64,000 nt of DNA from an uncultured Pelagibacteraceae bacterium (GTDB lineage: Bacteria > Pseudomonadota > Alphaproteobacteria > Pelagibacterales > Pelagibacteraceae), in contig CACKFV010000001.1 in NCBI GenBank assembly GCA_902599605.1, forward strand, positions 1 through 64,000, read 5' to 3'. The translations under genes and the position numbers were made by a program. Positions within the stretch are counted from its first letter, which is position 1. Each line of letters starts with the position of its first letter. The notes beneath the pieces are model-generated. The model was not told where the DNA came from. It saw only the letters and a list, made by a program, of their open reading frames with translations, and did not search any database. Positions 17,565 to 26,193 of this stretch are shown in pieces.

Positions 17565-19064
17565 TTAGAACTGCTTCGGCTTTAAATCAAAAGAAACTAT
17601 AATTCTATCGGTATTTGTTGAGAAAGGTATAGTTCTATGATGAAGTGAAGATGGGAAAAAAACTATATCTCCTAGCTTTGGTTGATGAATTAGTTTTGAG
17701 GAATTATCATTTGAATAATATTCACCATTTAAACTGAATTCAATTGCTCCTTCATTCTTATCCAAGGATGGAACAACTTTTAAATAAATCACACCACTCA
17801 ACCATCCGCCAGGGTGGATATGTGGATTTTGATATCCTTGTTTTTTTAAAACAACATACCATGCATTAAGATGATTTTGAGATGGCCATTTTTTTATATA
17901 TGTACAAGACTTTTGATTATATTTTTTATAATATACATCTAGTTCATTAATAATAATTGACTTGAGTTGTTTTATTTTACCTGATGGACTTTTAAATAAA
18001 TTAACCCCAGTTAGCGTTTGAAATCCGCCAACAGTAGTTTTTTTGGATGGCTGCCAAATTTTTTTTACACTATCTAGTTCATTAATCAATTCAGCAATAT
18101 AATTATTAGAATCATTTATATGAGTCGATAAATTAGCATGATGTATAAAATCTATAGGATTAGGACAAAAATTATACGCAGTATCCTTTTTCTCTACTTC
18201 AGATATAAATGAAGCAAAAGCAGCAATAGAAATATTTTCACTATCAATTTTAGATCTAACTTCAAGTCTTTTATAAATTTCATCAATTCGACCTAGTGCA
18301 TATAATGTTGTTAAATCAAGTTGTCTCGAACCTTTGGAAACATATAAGTCAGCATCTAATAATGCATCTTCGAATTTTTTTTGATTAAACAACAGTAGCC
18401 ATCTATTATTAATAGCTTCTTTAAAGTCTGGCTTCAGTGTTATTGCTTTTTTGTAACTCTCTTCAGCTTCGTCTAATCTTCCTAGTTCTTCCATTACGAT
18501 ACCTAAGTTATTATAGGCTTTATAGTCAGGTTTTAATTTTATTGCTTGTCTCAAGCTTATCTCAGCCTCATCTAATTTTCCCAGTTCTTTAAGCACTACA
18601 CCTAAATTGCTGTGTGCTACTATAAAGTCTGGCTTCAGAGTTATTGCTTTTTTGTAGCTTGCTGCAGCCTCATCTAATTTTCCCAGTTCTTTAAGCACTA
18701 CACCTAAATTGCTGTGTGCTACTATAAAGTCTGGCTTCAGAGTTATTGCTTTTTTGTAGCTCTCTTCAGCTTCGTCTAATCTTCCCAGTTCTTGCATTGC
18801 GATACCCAAATTGAATTGGGCTTCGGCATCCTGTGGATTTAGTTGTACAGATTTCTGACCAGCAACTAAGGACTCACTTATCTTTCCATTTTGTTTGAGT
18901 GTAGCGGCAAGAACTTTCCAAGAAAATTGATGTTTAGGAAACTCTTCAGTGATGGATACTGCTATTTTTTCAGCATTGTCGTATTGTTTAGTTTGATAAT
19001 ACTTAAGGAGAAGATTTAATTGTTGCTGAGATGGTTCTAATAATTTAACAGGTTTTTTTTTCAT
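17565..19064 (-). CDS. TPR protein with C-terminal 2OG-Fe(II) oxygenase-like domain
   Basis: The 499-residue protein joins a TPR array (about 50-240, at least five 34-residue units with NLGxxxxELGRLDEAE...ALTLKP-type spacing) to a C-terminal 2-oxoglutarate/iron oxygenase-like domain. That domain shows NPHIHPGGWLSGVIYL (H415 and H417), LGDIVFFPSSLHHRTIPF (H475/H476) and RIIVSFD (R487), consistent with metal and 2OG ligands. It is probably a hydroxylase whose TPR part binds a protein partner; the substrate is unknown. Two TPR units are almost identical at DNA level (see the repeat entry), pointing to recent duplication. Confidence 0.85.
   Translation of the reverse strand: MKKKPVKLLEPSQQQLNLLLKYYQTKQYDNAEKIAVSITEEFPKHQFSWKVLAATLKQNGKISESLVAGQKSVQLNPQDAEAQFNLGIAMQELGRLDEAEESYKKAITLKPDFIVAHSNLGVVLKELGKLDEAAASYKKAITLKPDFIVAHSNLGVVLKELGKLDEAEISLRQAIKLKPDYKAYNNLGIVMEELGRLDEAEESYKKAITLKPDFKEAINNRWLLLFNQKKFEDALLDADLYVSKGSRQLDLTTLYALGRIDEIYKRLEVRSKIDSENISIAAFASFISEVEKKDTAYNFCPNPIDFIHHANLSTHINDSNNYIAELINELDSVKKIWQPSKKTTVGGFQTLTGVNLFKSPSGKIKQLKSIIINELDVYYKKYNQKSCTYIKKWPSQNHLNAWYVVLKKQGYQNPHIHPGGWLSGVIYLKVVPSLDKNEGAIEFSLNGEYYSNDNSSKLIHQPKLGDIVFFPSSLHHRTIPFSTNTDRIIVSFDLKPKQF
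18563..18761. repeat. Tandem 102-base repeat inside the TPR array
   Basis: The 97 bases at 18563-18659 recur identically at 18665-18761, a period of 102 bases or exactly one 34-residue TPR unit. Flanking units at about 18430 and 18770 are similar but diverged. Identity at synonymous positions indicates a recent in-frame duplication or gene conversion, and the copy number may vary between strains. Confidence 0.95.
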
Positions 19065-19124
19065 AAACTTATATTTATCAAACCTCTAATCAAGAGTCTA
19101 GGTGATGGGGCTAGAGTAAATCAT

Positions 19125-19790
19125 CTAAGTAATTTGATTCTGTGCAGAGGGTGTTCTGCTTCCAAAAATTTTAGATCCAACTCTTATATATGTTGCCTTA
19201 AACCTTAACGCATCCATATAATCATTAGACATTCCCATACTAATTTCTTTTAAATTCAAACTTTCTGATAAATTTTGCATCTTTTTAAAAAAAGGAATTG
19301 GATCTTCATCAAACGGAGGTAAACACATAATACCTATGATGTTTAATTTATATTCAGTCACACATTTTTGATAGAAATTTTCTAGGTCATTTTCATCAAT
19401 GCCTGATTTTTGATTTTCTTTACCTAAGTTTATTTGAATAAAAATTTTTGGTTTAAAGTTCTTCTTTTCTTGTTCTAAAGATATTTTTTCTGCAAGTTTA
19501 ATGCTGTCTAATGAATGAATATAATCAAATAAAGGTAAGGCGAACTTAACTTTATTAGTTTGTAATTTACCAATTAAATGTAATTTTAATTGTGGAAAAT
19601 CTATCTTTATTGATGTCCATTTTTCTTGAGCTTCTTGAACCTTATTTTCTCCAAAATGTTGATGACCATGATTTATTAAAGGCAATATGTGACTAATTGG
19701 GAATGTTTTTGATACAGCAACAATATTAGCATTTTTAAAGTTGCTTATTTCCTCTTTTACTAAATCAAAATTTTTTACTACATTCTCCAT
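19125..19790 (-). CDS. YggS-family PLP homeostasis protein
   Basis: Binds pyridoxal 5'-phosphate and buffers its level in the cytoplasm; no enzyme activity is established for the family. The 221-residue protein is normal length. The PLP lysine is in IVAVSKTFP, followed by HFGENKVQEAQEKW. LHLIGKLQTNKVK, IFIQINLG and the phosphate-binding SMGMSNDYMDA also match. The start codon directly abuts the divergent start of the ThiE-like gene, with no bases between the two ATGs. Confidence 0.96.
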   Translation of the reverse strand: MENVVKNFDLVKEEISNFKNANIVAVSKTFPISHILPLINHGHQHFGENKVQEAQEKWTSIKIDFPQLKLHLIGKLQTNKVKFALPLFDYIHSLDSIKLAEKISLEQEKKNFKPKIFIQINLGKENQKSGIDENDLENFYQKCVTEYKLNIIGIMCLPPFDEDPIPFFKKMQNLSESLNLKEISMGMSNDYMDALRFKATYIRVGSKIFGSRTPSAQNQIT

Positions 19791-20345
19791 ATGAATATTA
19801 AGTATTATTATTTTATAGATGAATTCAACAAAAATGAAATTGAAAAATTATCTTCTCAAATTTCATTAATATATAGAAATTATCATAAAAAGAATAACCC
19901 TAATGAATTGAGAAAATTAGTTATTCATTGTAAAATGAATAGAAGGAAAGTTTATATTTCTAATAATTTAAAAGACGCAATTAAGTATAACTTCGACGGT
20001 TTATATATCCCCTCATTTCACAAACAACTAAGATTCCGAAATATAGCAAAAAAAAATCTTGAAATAATAGGTTCTGCACACAACGCAATCGAACTCAAAA
20101 TAAAGGAAAAACAGTGCTGTTCACGTATTTTTTTAAGTCCTATTTTTAAAAATGACAAAAATAAAAAATTTCTCGATGTTATAAAAACAAATTTATTAAA
20201 AAAAATGACAAAAAGAAAAATTGTTTTACTTGGTGGAATTAACCAAAAAACTCTCAAAAGATCTAAAATATGCACTCCTAATGGTGTAGCGGCAATATCT
20301 TGGATAAAAAAAAACGGCCCAAGTATAAATACTGGGCCGTTTTAA
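19791..20345 (+). CDS. Divergent thiamine-phosphate-synthase-like (ThiE/TenI fold) protein
   Basis: The 184-residue protein ends with the ThiE-like segment KIVLLGGINQKTLK followed by NGVAAISWIKKNGP, and has SPIFKNDKNK where ThiE has its phosphate-binding GP.FPT.TK loop. The usual HLGQ.D substrate segment appears as LYIPSFHKQ, so key contacts are changed. It may be a derived ThiE or a TenI-like relative with another role. SAR11 bacteria are known to need an external thiamine pyrimidine precursor, so a true ThiE would make sense, but the motifs are weak. The 3' end forms one arm of a terminator hairpin. Confidence 0.6.
   Translation: MNIKYYYFIDEFNKNEIEKLSSQISLIYRNYHKKNNPNELRKLVIHCKMNRRKVYISNNLKDAIKYNFDGLYIPSFHKQLRFRNIAKKNLEIIGSAHNAIELKIKEKQCCSRIFLSPIFKNDKNKKFLDVIKTNLLKKMTKRKIVLLGGINQKTLKRSKICTPNGVAAISWIKKNGPSINTGPF
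20311..20343. terminator. Bidirectional Rho-independent terminator
   Basis: An 11-bp stem (arms 20311-20321 and 20333-20343, core ACGGCCCA/TGGGCCGT) encloses an 11-base loop that can itself pair GTA with TAC. A-runs on the left and T-rich sequence on the right give a U-tract in both directions, so it can end the ThiE-like transcript (+) and the porin transcript (-). The right arm lies within the last codons and stop of the ThiE-like gene. Confidence 0.9.
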
Positions 20346-20364
20346 TTTTAAAAACTAAATTAAA

Positions 20365-21450
20365 TTAGAATGCAAATCCTAATGCAATTTCAGTTATGCT
20401 TTCATCAGCTGCGTTGTCGTCCTGATCTGGATTACTTACTTCCATGTTGTATGCTTTAACTGACATACCACCCATTGAGTAAGCTATCTGTATCGCATCA
20501 ATCGTTTCAGTTACGTCATCGTCATTAGTTGTTGCTGTTGCAGCATCATCCTGAGAGTCGTAAGTTTCATCTGAAGATGTGTACGAGATTGACAAATTGT
20601 CATTTACGTTGAACGCAATTGACATTTGCTCACCTGTAAAGATACCACCAGCTGTTCTCTCTGCTTTAGAAGCAGTTGGGTTCTCTAGGTTAGCTGTTAC
20701 ACCACCGTCTAGGTATGACTCTGAGTAACCAATCGATACTGGACCGAATGAGTACGTAGCGTACCATACACCGTTGAACTCGTCAGTGATTTGTTGACCA
20801 GTTGATGCATTTGGAGTTTTATTTTCTCTTTCTGCACCGTAGACACCAACTTTAAGAGCATCATAAGTAATTGTTACACCTGCTTCGTAACCTTTACCGT
20901 ATGTCTCACTGTAGTCAGGTTGTGCACCATCTCCAACTGTGTCATCTGAAGCTTGTAATACGTAACCAAGATGAGCTTGGATGCCTGCACCCATAAACTC
21001 CATTGCTGGAGGTGTGTACATAACACCGTTGTTATCCATAAAGTTACCAGCTATGTTTGCTGCAGTTGTTGCAACGTCAGATACTTGTTCGTAAGCAACT
21101 GGAACTTCTTCATCATACGCGTATGATGCAGAACCAGTACTTGCTCCCAATGTAAATGAACCCAATGATGGCGTTGTGATTGTTGTTATTGAGTTTGATA
21201 CTCCAAGATCGTCATTAGTAGTTGTGCTTACAGAAAACGTTGTACCGTTATCTAATTCACCACCACCTGAGAATGTTACGTCTCGGTCAGTACCAATTGA
21301 TCTGCCAGTAGTATTCTCTATCTTTTGTACACCAAATTTTAGAGTAGTATTAATGGCACCAGAAACAGACAGTTCGCCTGCGCCTGCAGAACCTAAAGAC
21401 ACTAGCGAACCTGCTAATGCTGTAAGTCCTATTTTTTTGATATTATTCAT
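20365..21450 (-). CDS. Major outer-membrane porin
   Basis: Predicted trimeric beta-barrel porin for small hydrophilic solutes. With the start at the ATG behind a clear AAGGAG (6 bases upstream), the protein has 361 residues; an in-frame ATG 30 bases further out lacks such a site. It has a signal peptide (MNNIKKIGLTALAGSLVSLG, cleavage after AGA), then alternating polar/hydrophobic strands, acidic turns, and a C-terminal Phe (EIALGFAF) as needed for barrel assembly. Codons are richer in G/C third positions than in neighbours, consistent with high expression. It has its own leader and terminator. Confidence 0.92.
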   Translation of the reverse strand: MNNIKKIGLTALAGSLVSLGSAGAGELSVSGAINTTLKFGVQKIENTTGRSIGTDRDVTFSGGGELDNGTTFSVSTTTNDDLGVSNSITTITTPSLGSFTLGASTGSASYAYDEEVPVAYEQVSDVATTAANIAGNFMDNNGVMYTPPAMEFMGAGIQAHLGYVLQASDDTVGDGAQPDYSETYGKGYEAGVTITYDALKVGVYGAERENKTPNASTGQQITDEFNGVWYATYSFGPVSIGYSESYLDGGVTANLENPTASKAERTAGGIFTGEQMSIAFNVNDNLSISYTSSDETYDSQDDAATATTNDDDVTETIDAIQIAYSMGGMSVKAYNMEVSNPDQDDNAADESITEIALGFAF

Positions 21451-21456
21451 AAAGTA

Positions 21457-21462
21457 CTCCTT
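21457..21462 (-). promoter_or_regulatory. Strong Shine-Dalgarno site of the porin gene
   Basis: AAGGAG on the minus strand, 6 bases before the chosen ATG. Most starts I examined in this window have no such site, so it both fixes the porin start and suggests strong translation. Confidence 0.85.
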
Positions 21463-21494
21463 TTTTACTGTTGTATTCATATGAACAGAGGTTT

Positions 21495-21515
21495 TTTACC
21501 AGAAACCCTAGTAAA
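21495..21515 (-). promoter_or_regulatory. Possible hairpin in the porin 5' leader
   Basis: TTTACTAG and CTGGTAAA can form an 8-bp stem (one G-U) around a 5-base loop. It lies about 45-65 bases upstream of the porin start, inside the leader if the TATAAT at 21550-21555 is the -10 box. It could stabilise the mRNA or be a regulatory target. This is inference only. Confidence 0.4.
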
Positions 21516-21549
21516 CACTTAAATTTTTGCAAAAATAGTGCATTTTTTT

Positions 21550-21572
21550 ATTATATGTGATATTTATGTCAC
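21550..21572 (-). promoter_or_regulatory. Putative porin promoter -10 box with overlapping inverted repeat
   Basis: On the minus strand a perfect TATAAT (21550-21555) is preceded, one base upstream, by GTGACATAAATATCAC (21557-21572), an inverted repeat with GTGA/TCAC ends and an 8-base centre. The -35 position 17 bases upstream of the -10 box is poor (AATAAA). The repeat lies in the -35/-10 spacer, where a regulator would control initiation. It resembles CRP/FNR-type ends, but its spacing is not canonical. Confidence 0.45.
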
Positions 21573-21635
21573 TTTATTTAGCCCTATTTTAATTAATTAT
21601 GAGATAATTGATATTTTCTGGTATCTATAATTTTC

Positions 21636-22208
21636 ATGAGAACAAATCTTACTAAAATATTTACACTAATAATTTTTACAACATTTTTCCTTAATTCGTG
21701 TGGTATTTACAAAAGATCTGACATCAAAGATAATCCTGTAAACGTCGATGAAAGAGTTAGGAAAAATATACAAGAAGGTAGAGGCTTTAGATTTGGTAAA
21801 GGGGCAACGCGAGGAGGGGACTTTGATTTTGCGTCTTCAAATCCACTATGGAGAGGTGCAGTAGATGTTCTTGATTTTGTTCCATTAACAAATGCAAGTT
21901 ATTCAGGTGGAATAATAATTACTGAATGGTTTTCAGCTGAAAATAATACTGAAAACACAAACAGAGAATTAAAATTAACAGTAAGATTTATGTCAAATGA
22001 AATTAGAGCTGATGCTATAAAAGTATTAGTTTTTGAAAAATCTTGCATTCAAAATAATTGTAAAACTAAAAAGATTAAATCAAAACTCGAAGGTGAATTA
22101 AAACTCGCTATATTAAAAAAAGCAGCTTTATTTGAAAAAGACGACTTCAAAAAATATAAAGAAACAAAGGGAAAAAATAAAGCTAAGGGGATAATTAAAA
22201 AAAATTAA
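21636..22208 (+). CDS. DUF3576 lipoprotein upstream of leuS
   Basis: The 190-residue protein has a lipoprotein signal ending FLNSCG (Cys near residue 22). Its body carries NPLWRGAVDVLDFVPLTNASYSGGIIITEW, which I recognise as the DUF3576 family found next to leuS and the LPS-transport gene lptE in alphaproteobacteria. The function is unknown; context suggests the outer membrane. The C-terminus is Lys-rich. It leads a rightward run with leuS (9 bases), lptE and holA. Confidence 0.85.
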   Translation: MRTNLTKIFTLIIFTTFFLNSCGIYKRSDIKDNPVNVDERVRKNIQEGRGFRFGKGATRGGDFDFASSNPLWRGAVDVLDFVPLTNASYSGGIIITEWFSAENNTENTNRELKLTVRFMSNEIRADAIKVLVFEKSCIQNNCKTKKIKSKLEGELKLAILKKAALFEKDDFKKYKETKGKNKAKGIIKKN

Positions 22209-22217
22209 TTTCTTTAA

Positions 22218-24755
22218 GTGGATAGATATAACTTCAAATCAACAGAGGAAAAATGGCAAAAGTTTTGGGACACTAACAAAACTTTTAAATCCAATTACGA
22301 AAAAGGCAAAAAAAAGTTTTATTGTTTAGAGATGTTCCCCTACCCGTCTGGAAAAATTCACATGGGGCACGTAAGAAATTATACGATCGGAGATGTCTTA
22401 GCTAGATTTAAAAAATTACAAGATTTTAATGTTCTTCATCCCATGGGGTGGGACTCTTTTGGTATGCCAGCTGAAAATGCTGCAAGAGAGAATAATTTAG
22501 ATCCAAAAGAATGGACAGAAAAGAATATATCTACAATGAAAAAACAACTTAAAAGATTAGGTCTTTCCATAGACTGGGACAGAGAAATATCCACTTGTTC
22601 TCCAAGCTATTATAAGCACCAACAACAATTTTTTTTAGAATTATACGACAAAGGTTTAGTTTATCGAAAGGAAAATTATGTCAATTGGGATCCTGTAGAT
22701 CAGACAGTTCTTGCTAATGAACAGGTCATAGATGGTAAAGGATGGAGATCTGGTGCACAGGTAGAGAGAAAAAAATTAAATCAATGGTTCTTTAATATTT
22801 CCAAATTTTCTGAACAATTACTTGATGGTTTAGAAGATTTGCCAGAATGGCCAAATAAAGTAAAAACCATGCAAAAGAATTGGATTGGAAAATCATTTGG
22901 TTGTGAAATTGATTTTAAAATTGAGGGGAATCTTCCAGTGGAATATATTAAATGTTTTACCACAAGACCTGATACTTTATTTGGTTTTTCTTTTTTAGCT
23001 CTATCTGTGGATCATCCTTTGTCTAAACATTTTGAAAACAATTTAGAATTTCAAAAATTTAAAAATGAGTGTTCAAAAACTGGGACAACAGAAGAATCCA
23101 TTGCTCAAGCTGAAAAGATTGGTTTTAAAACAAATCTTAAAGCTTTAAATCCTTTAGATCCAAAAATAAAAGTTCCGGTTTATTTTGCTAATTTTGTACT
23201 AATGGATTATGGTTTTGGAGCTGTTTTTGGATGCCCGGCTCATGATCAGCGTGATTTTGAATTTGCAAAAAAATACAAATTAAATATTAAAACTGTTGTC
23301 AGACCAAAGGATAAGGGTAATGATTTTCAAGTTAAAGATGAAGCCTTTATTGAGGAAGGCTTTATGATAAATTCATCCTTTTTAGATGGTCTTAAAACAC
23401 CTGGAGAAGCTATCGAAAAAAGTATTAATTATTTAAAAGAAAAAAAATTAGGAAAAAAAAAAATTAACTTTAGATTAAAAGATTGGGGTATATCCCGTCA
23501 AAGATATTGGGGATGCCCTATACCTATTGCATACGATAAAGATGGGAATGTTTATAAAGTTCCAAAAAATATGCTTCCAATTAAACTTCCAGAAAAAATA
23601 AATCTTAATACAAAAGGTAACCCTTTAGATCATCAAAAAGAGTGGCAGGAAATTATAATCGATGGAAAAAAATATACTCTAGAAACTGATACGCTTGATA
23701 CTTTTGTTGACTCTTCTTGGTATTTCTTAAGATTTTGTTCACCGGAAAATACCAAATATGGTTTTAATGAAGATGATATAAAATACTGGATGCCAGTTGA
23801 TCAATATATAGGTGGTGTAGAGCATGCAATTTTACATTTATTATATTCAAGATTTTTTATGCAAGCTTTAAGTTTCGAAAAAAAGAATTTTATTTCAACA
23901 GAACCATTCAAAGGTTTATTTACCCAAGGCATGGTATGTCATGAAACTTATAAAGATGAAAATAACAATTGGTTGAGTCCAGATGAAGTTTTTTCTGAGA
24001 ACGGAAAAGACTATTTTAAAATAAAGGATAAGAAGAAAATTATTATTGGGGCATCTGAGTCAATGTCAAAATCAAAGAAAAATATTATCGATCCCGAAAA
24101 GATTATAGATCAATACGGTGCCGACGCTGTTAGATTTTTTATTCTATCTGATAGTCCACCTGAAAAAGATGTGCAGTGGTCAGATCAGGGAATGATAGCA
24201 GCTTATAAATTTGTGCAAAAATTTTGGATATTACATAAAAAAATTATTCAACAGATTAAAAATAAAGAGAGAAAAAATGAAAATGTTAATCTTTCTGTTT
24301 ATACAAATAAATTAATTGAAAAGTACACATTCAGCTTAGAAAAATTTAATATGAATATCTTGATAGCCTACTTGCATGAAACGTATAACTTTTTAAATAA
24401 AGAAATCGATAAATTGGATATTAAGGATCTAGAAGAAAATTACTCAAAGATACTTGTATTGATGTTTCCTGTTTTACCTCATTTGGTATCAGAGTGTTTA
24501 AAAGACATTAAAAAAGACAAAAAAATTGCTTGGCCTTTGGCTCAAAAAGAATTCTTAGAAGATAAACACGTAAATATAGTGATACAAATTAATGGTAAAA
24601 AAAAATCTTTGATAAGAATTGAAAAAAATCTGGATGAAAAAATACTTTTAGAAAACATAAAAAAAGATAAAAAAATTTCGAATTTTCTAGAAAAGAGAAG
24701 TATTTTTAAACATATAATTGTTAAGAATAAGCTGGTAAATTTAATAGTAAAATGA
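22218..24755 (+). CDS. leuS: Leucyl-tRNA synthetase
   Basis: Charges tRNA-Leu. The 845-residue class I enzyme has the HIGH-type motif [10 protein letters not shown] near the N-terminus, an editing (CP1) domain in the middle with [13 protein letters not shown], and the SMSKSKKN loop. The gene starts with GTG, encoding the conserved beginning [14 protein letters not shown]; no ATG fits nearby. The stop overlaps the lptE start (ATGA). Confidence 0.98.
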   Translation: MDRYNFKSTEEKWQKFWDTNKTFKSNYEKGKKKFYCLEMFPYPSGKIHMGHVRNYTIGDVLARFKKLQDFNVLHPMGWDSFGMPAENAARENNLDPKEWTEKNISTMKKQLKRLGLSIDWDREISTCSPSYYKHQQQFFLELYDKGLVYRKENYVNWDPVDQTVLANEQVIDGKGWRSGAQVERKKLNQWFFNISKFSEQLLDGLEDLPEWPNKVKTMQKNWIGKSFGCEIDFKIEGNLPVEYIKCFTTRPDTLFGFSFLALSVDHPLSKHFENNLEFQKFKNECSKTGTTEESIAQAEKIGFKTNLKALNPLDPKIKVPVYFANFVLMDYGFGAVFGCPAHDQRDFEFAKKYKLNIKTVVRPKDKGNDFQVKDEAFIEEGFMINSSFLDGLKTPGEAIEKSINYLKEKKLGKKKINFRLKDWGISRQRYWGCPIPIAYDKDGNVYKVPKNMLPIKLPEKINLNTKGNPLDHQKEWQEIIIDGKKYTLETDTLDTFVDSSWYFLRFCSPENTKYGFNEDDIKYWMPVDQYIGGVEHAILHLLYSRFFMQALSFEKKNFISTEPFKGLFTQGMVCHETYKDENNNWLSPDEVFSENGKDYFKIKDKKKIIIGASESMSKSKKNIIDPEKIIDQYGADAVRFFILSDSPPEKDVQWSDQGMIAAYKFVQKFWILHKKIIQQIKNKERKNENVNLSVYTNKLIEKYTFSLEKFNMNILIAYLHETYNFLNKEIDKLDIKDLEENYSKILVLMFPVLPHLVSECLKDIKKDKKIAWPLAQKEFLEDKHVNIVIQINGKKKSLIRIEKNLDEKILLENIKKDKKISNFLEKRSIFKHIIVKNKLVNLIVK

Positions 24756-25210
24756 AATCTTTAATATTAATTATAATTTTTTCAGTTTTATTAAATAGTT
24801 GTGGGTTTAAACCCATTTACAATTCTAAGAGCAGCAATTTTCAAGTTATAGAAATTACAAACAAAAATAAGAATAAAAATTCATTTGCTATTGAGCAAAT
24901 GGTGATGTCGCTCTCAAATCAAAAAGCGGTGCGAAAAGTGAAGCTAGAATTTGATTATAAAGAGTCAATCGACACAATTCTTAAAGATAATAAAGGTGAT
25001 CCCTCTAAGAAAAAATTATCAATCACTGTAAATTTAAAAATTAAAAATGAAATAGATAATATTCTTGCCACTAAAAATTTTAATGAAGAATTTAGTTATA
25101 ATGTGCAAAATGATAAATTTACTATGGCTCAATATGAGGATAATATTATTAATAATCTGTCCAATAAAATTTCAAATGATATTATCTTTTTACTGGGTAC
25201 ATTAGAATGA
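24752..25210 (+). CDS. lptE: LPS-assembly lipoprotein LptE
   Basis: Partner of the outer-membrane LPS translocon LptD. The 152-residue protein has a lipoprotein signal with lipobox LNSC (Cys near residue 17) followed by GFKPIYN, the usual LptE opening. The body is short and poorly conserved, as is normal for this family. The best support is its place between leuS and holA, an order conserved in many proteobacteria, with 4-base overlaps on both sides. Confidence 0.88.
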   Translation: MKSLILIIIFSVLLNSCGFKPIYNSKSSNFQVIEITNKNKNKNSFAIEQMVMSLSNQKAVRKVKLEFDYKESIDTILKDNKGDPSKKKLSITVNLKIKNEIDNILATKNFNEEFSYNVQNDKFTMAQYEDNIINNLSNKISNDIIFLLGTLE

Positions 25211-26193
25211 TAATTAAAAGCTTCGAAATTAATAAAAAGAAATTCGATACACAAAGTCTTTTTTTAATTTATGGTGAAAACGAAGGTTTGAAAAACGAAA
25301 TCATTGAAATCCTTAAGAAAAAATTAAGCGGAATTATTGAAAAGTTTGATGAAAGTCAAATCATTAATAACAATGAGTTGTTTTATGAAAAGATACTGAA
25401 TCAATCTCTTTTTGAAAAAGAAAGGATAATTGTTATTAATAGATGTTCAGAAAAAATTTATGGAATTATTGAAAGCGTAACTGAAAGAGTTTCTTCAGAT
25501 ACCAAAATAATATTAAATGCAAATTCTCTAGAGAAAAAATCTAAGTTAAGAACCTTATTTGAAAAAAGTACAAAGTTAATAATAATACCAACTTACAAAG
25601 ACACTTCTCTTAGTTTAATGGAAATTGCTAAAAAATTTTTTTACAACTATAAAATAAGCATTTCACAAGAAACAATTAATCTTCTAGTTAATCGATGTAA
25701 CGGAGACAGAGGTCATTTAAAATCTGAGTTGGACAAAATTCTTATATATATACAAGATAAAAAAAATATAAATTTAGAGGAAATATTTAAGTTAACAAAT
25801 TTATCTGAAAACTTTAGTATTAATGAACTTGTAGATACATCTCTATCAAAAAATACAAAAAAAACTTCTGAAATACTCAATGAAAGTAATTATAAATCTG
25901 AAGATGGAATATTAATTTTAAGAACATTTCTACAAAAATCAAAAAGATTACTTAACCTCTACGAAAAACATGATCAAAATTTAAGCTTCGATAGTTTGAT
26001 AAATAATCATACACCTCCAATTTTTTGGAAGGATAAACCAATAATAAAAAAACAACTTGAATGTTGGTCAAAATCAAAAATAAAGGATTTGATAATGAAT
26101 ATTAATAAAACTGAGATTTTCATAAAAAAAAACAGTTCAATTAGTTTAATGCTAATTTTTAATTTAATTTATGAAACTTCAAATAAAAATTAG
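25207..26193 (+). CDS. holA: DNA polymerase III delta subunit
   Basis: Opens the beta clamp as part of the clamp loader. The 328-residue protein matches the family length. It shows FLIYGENEGLKNEII at the N-terminus, LFEKERIIVINR, CNGDRGHLKSELDK in the middle, and a helical C-terminal collar domain. It overlaps lptE by 4 bases and shares a TTAG with convergent parB. Confidence 0.93.
   Translation: MIIKSFEINKKKFDTQSLFLIYGENEGLKNEIIEILKKKLSGIIEKFDESQIINNNELFYEKILNQSLFEKERIIVINRCSEKIYGIIESVTERVSSDTKIILNANSLEKKSKLRTLFEKSTKLIIIPTYKDTSLSLMEIAKKFFYNYKISISQETINLLVNRCNGDRGHLKSELDKILIYIQDKKNINLEEIFKLTNLSENFSINELVDTSLSKNTKKTSEILNESNYKSEDGILILRTFLQKSKRLLNLYEKHDQNLSFDSLINNHTPPIFWKDKPIIKKQLECWSKSKIKDLIMNINKTEIFIKKNSSISLMLIFNLIYETSNKN

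Noticed and set aside
18430-18810. Regular repeats that could suggest a CRISPR array
   Set aside because: The repeats are in frame, 34 codons long, and encode TPR units; there are no unique spacers.
21626-21631. TATAAT just before the DUF3576 ATG
   Set aside because: It is only 4 bases from the ATG and no -35 lies at proper spacing, so transcription would start inside the gene.
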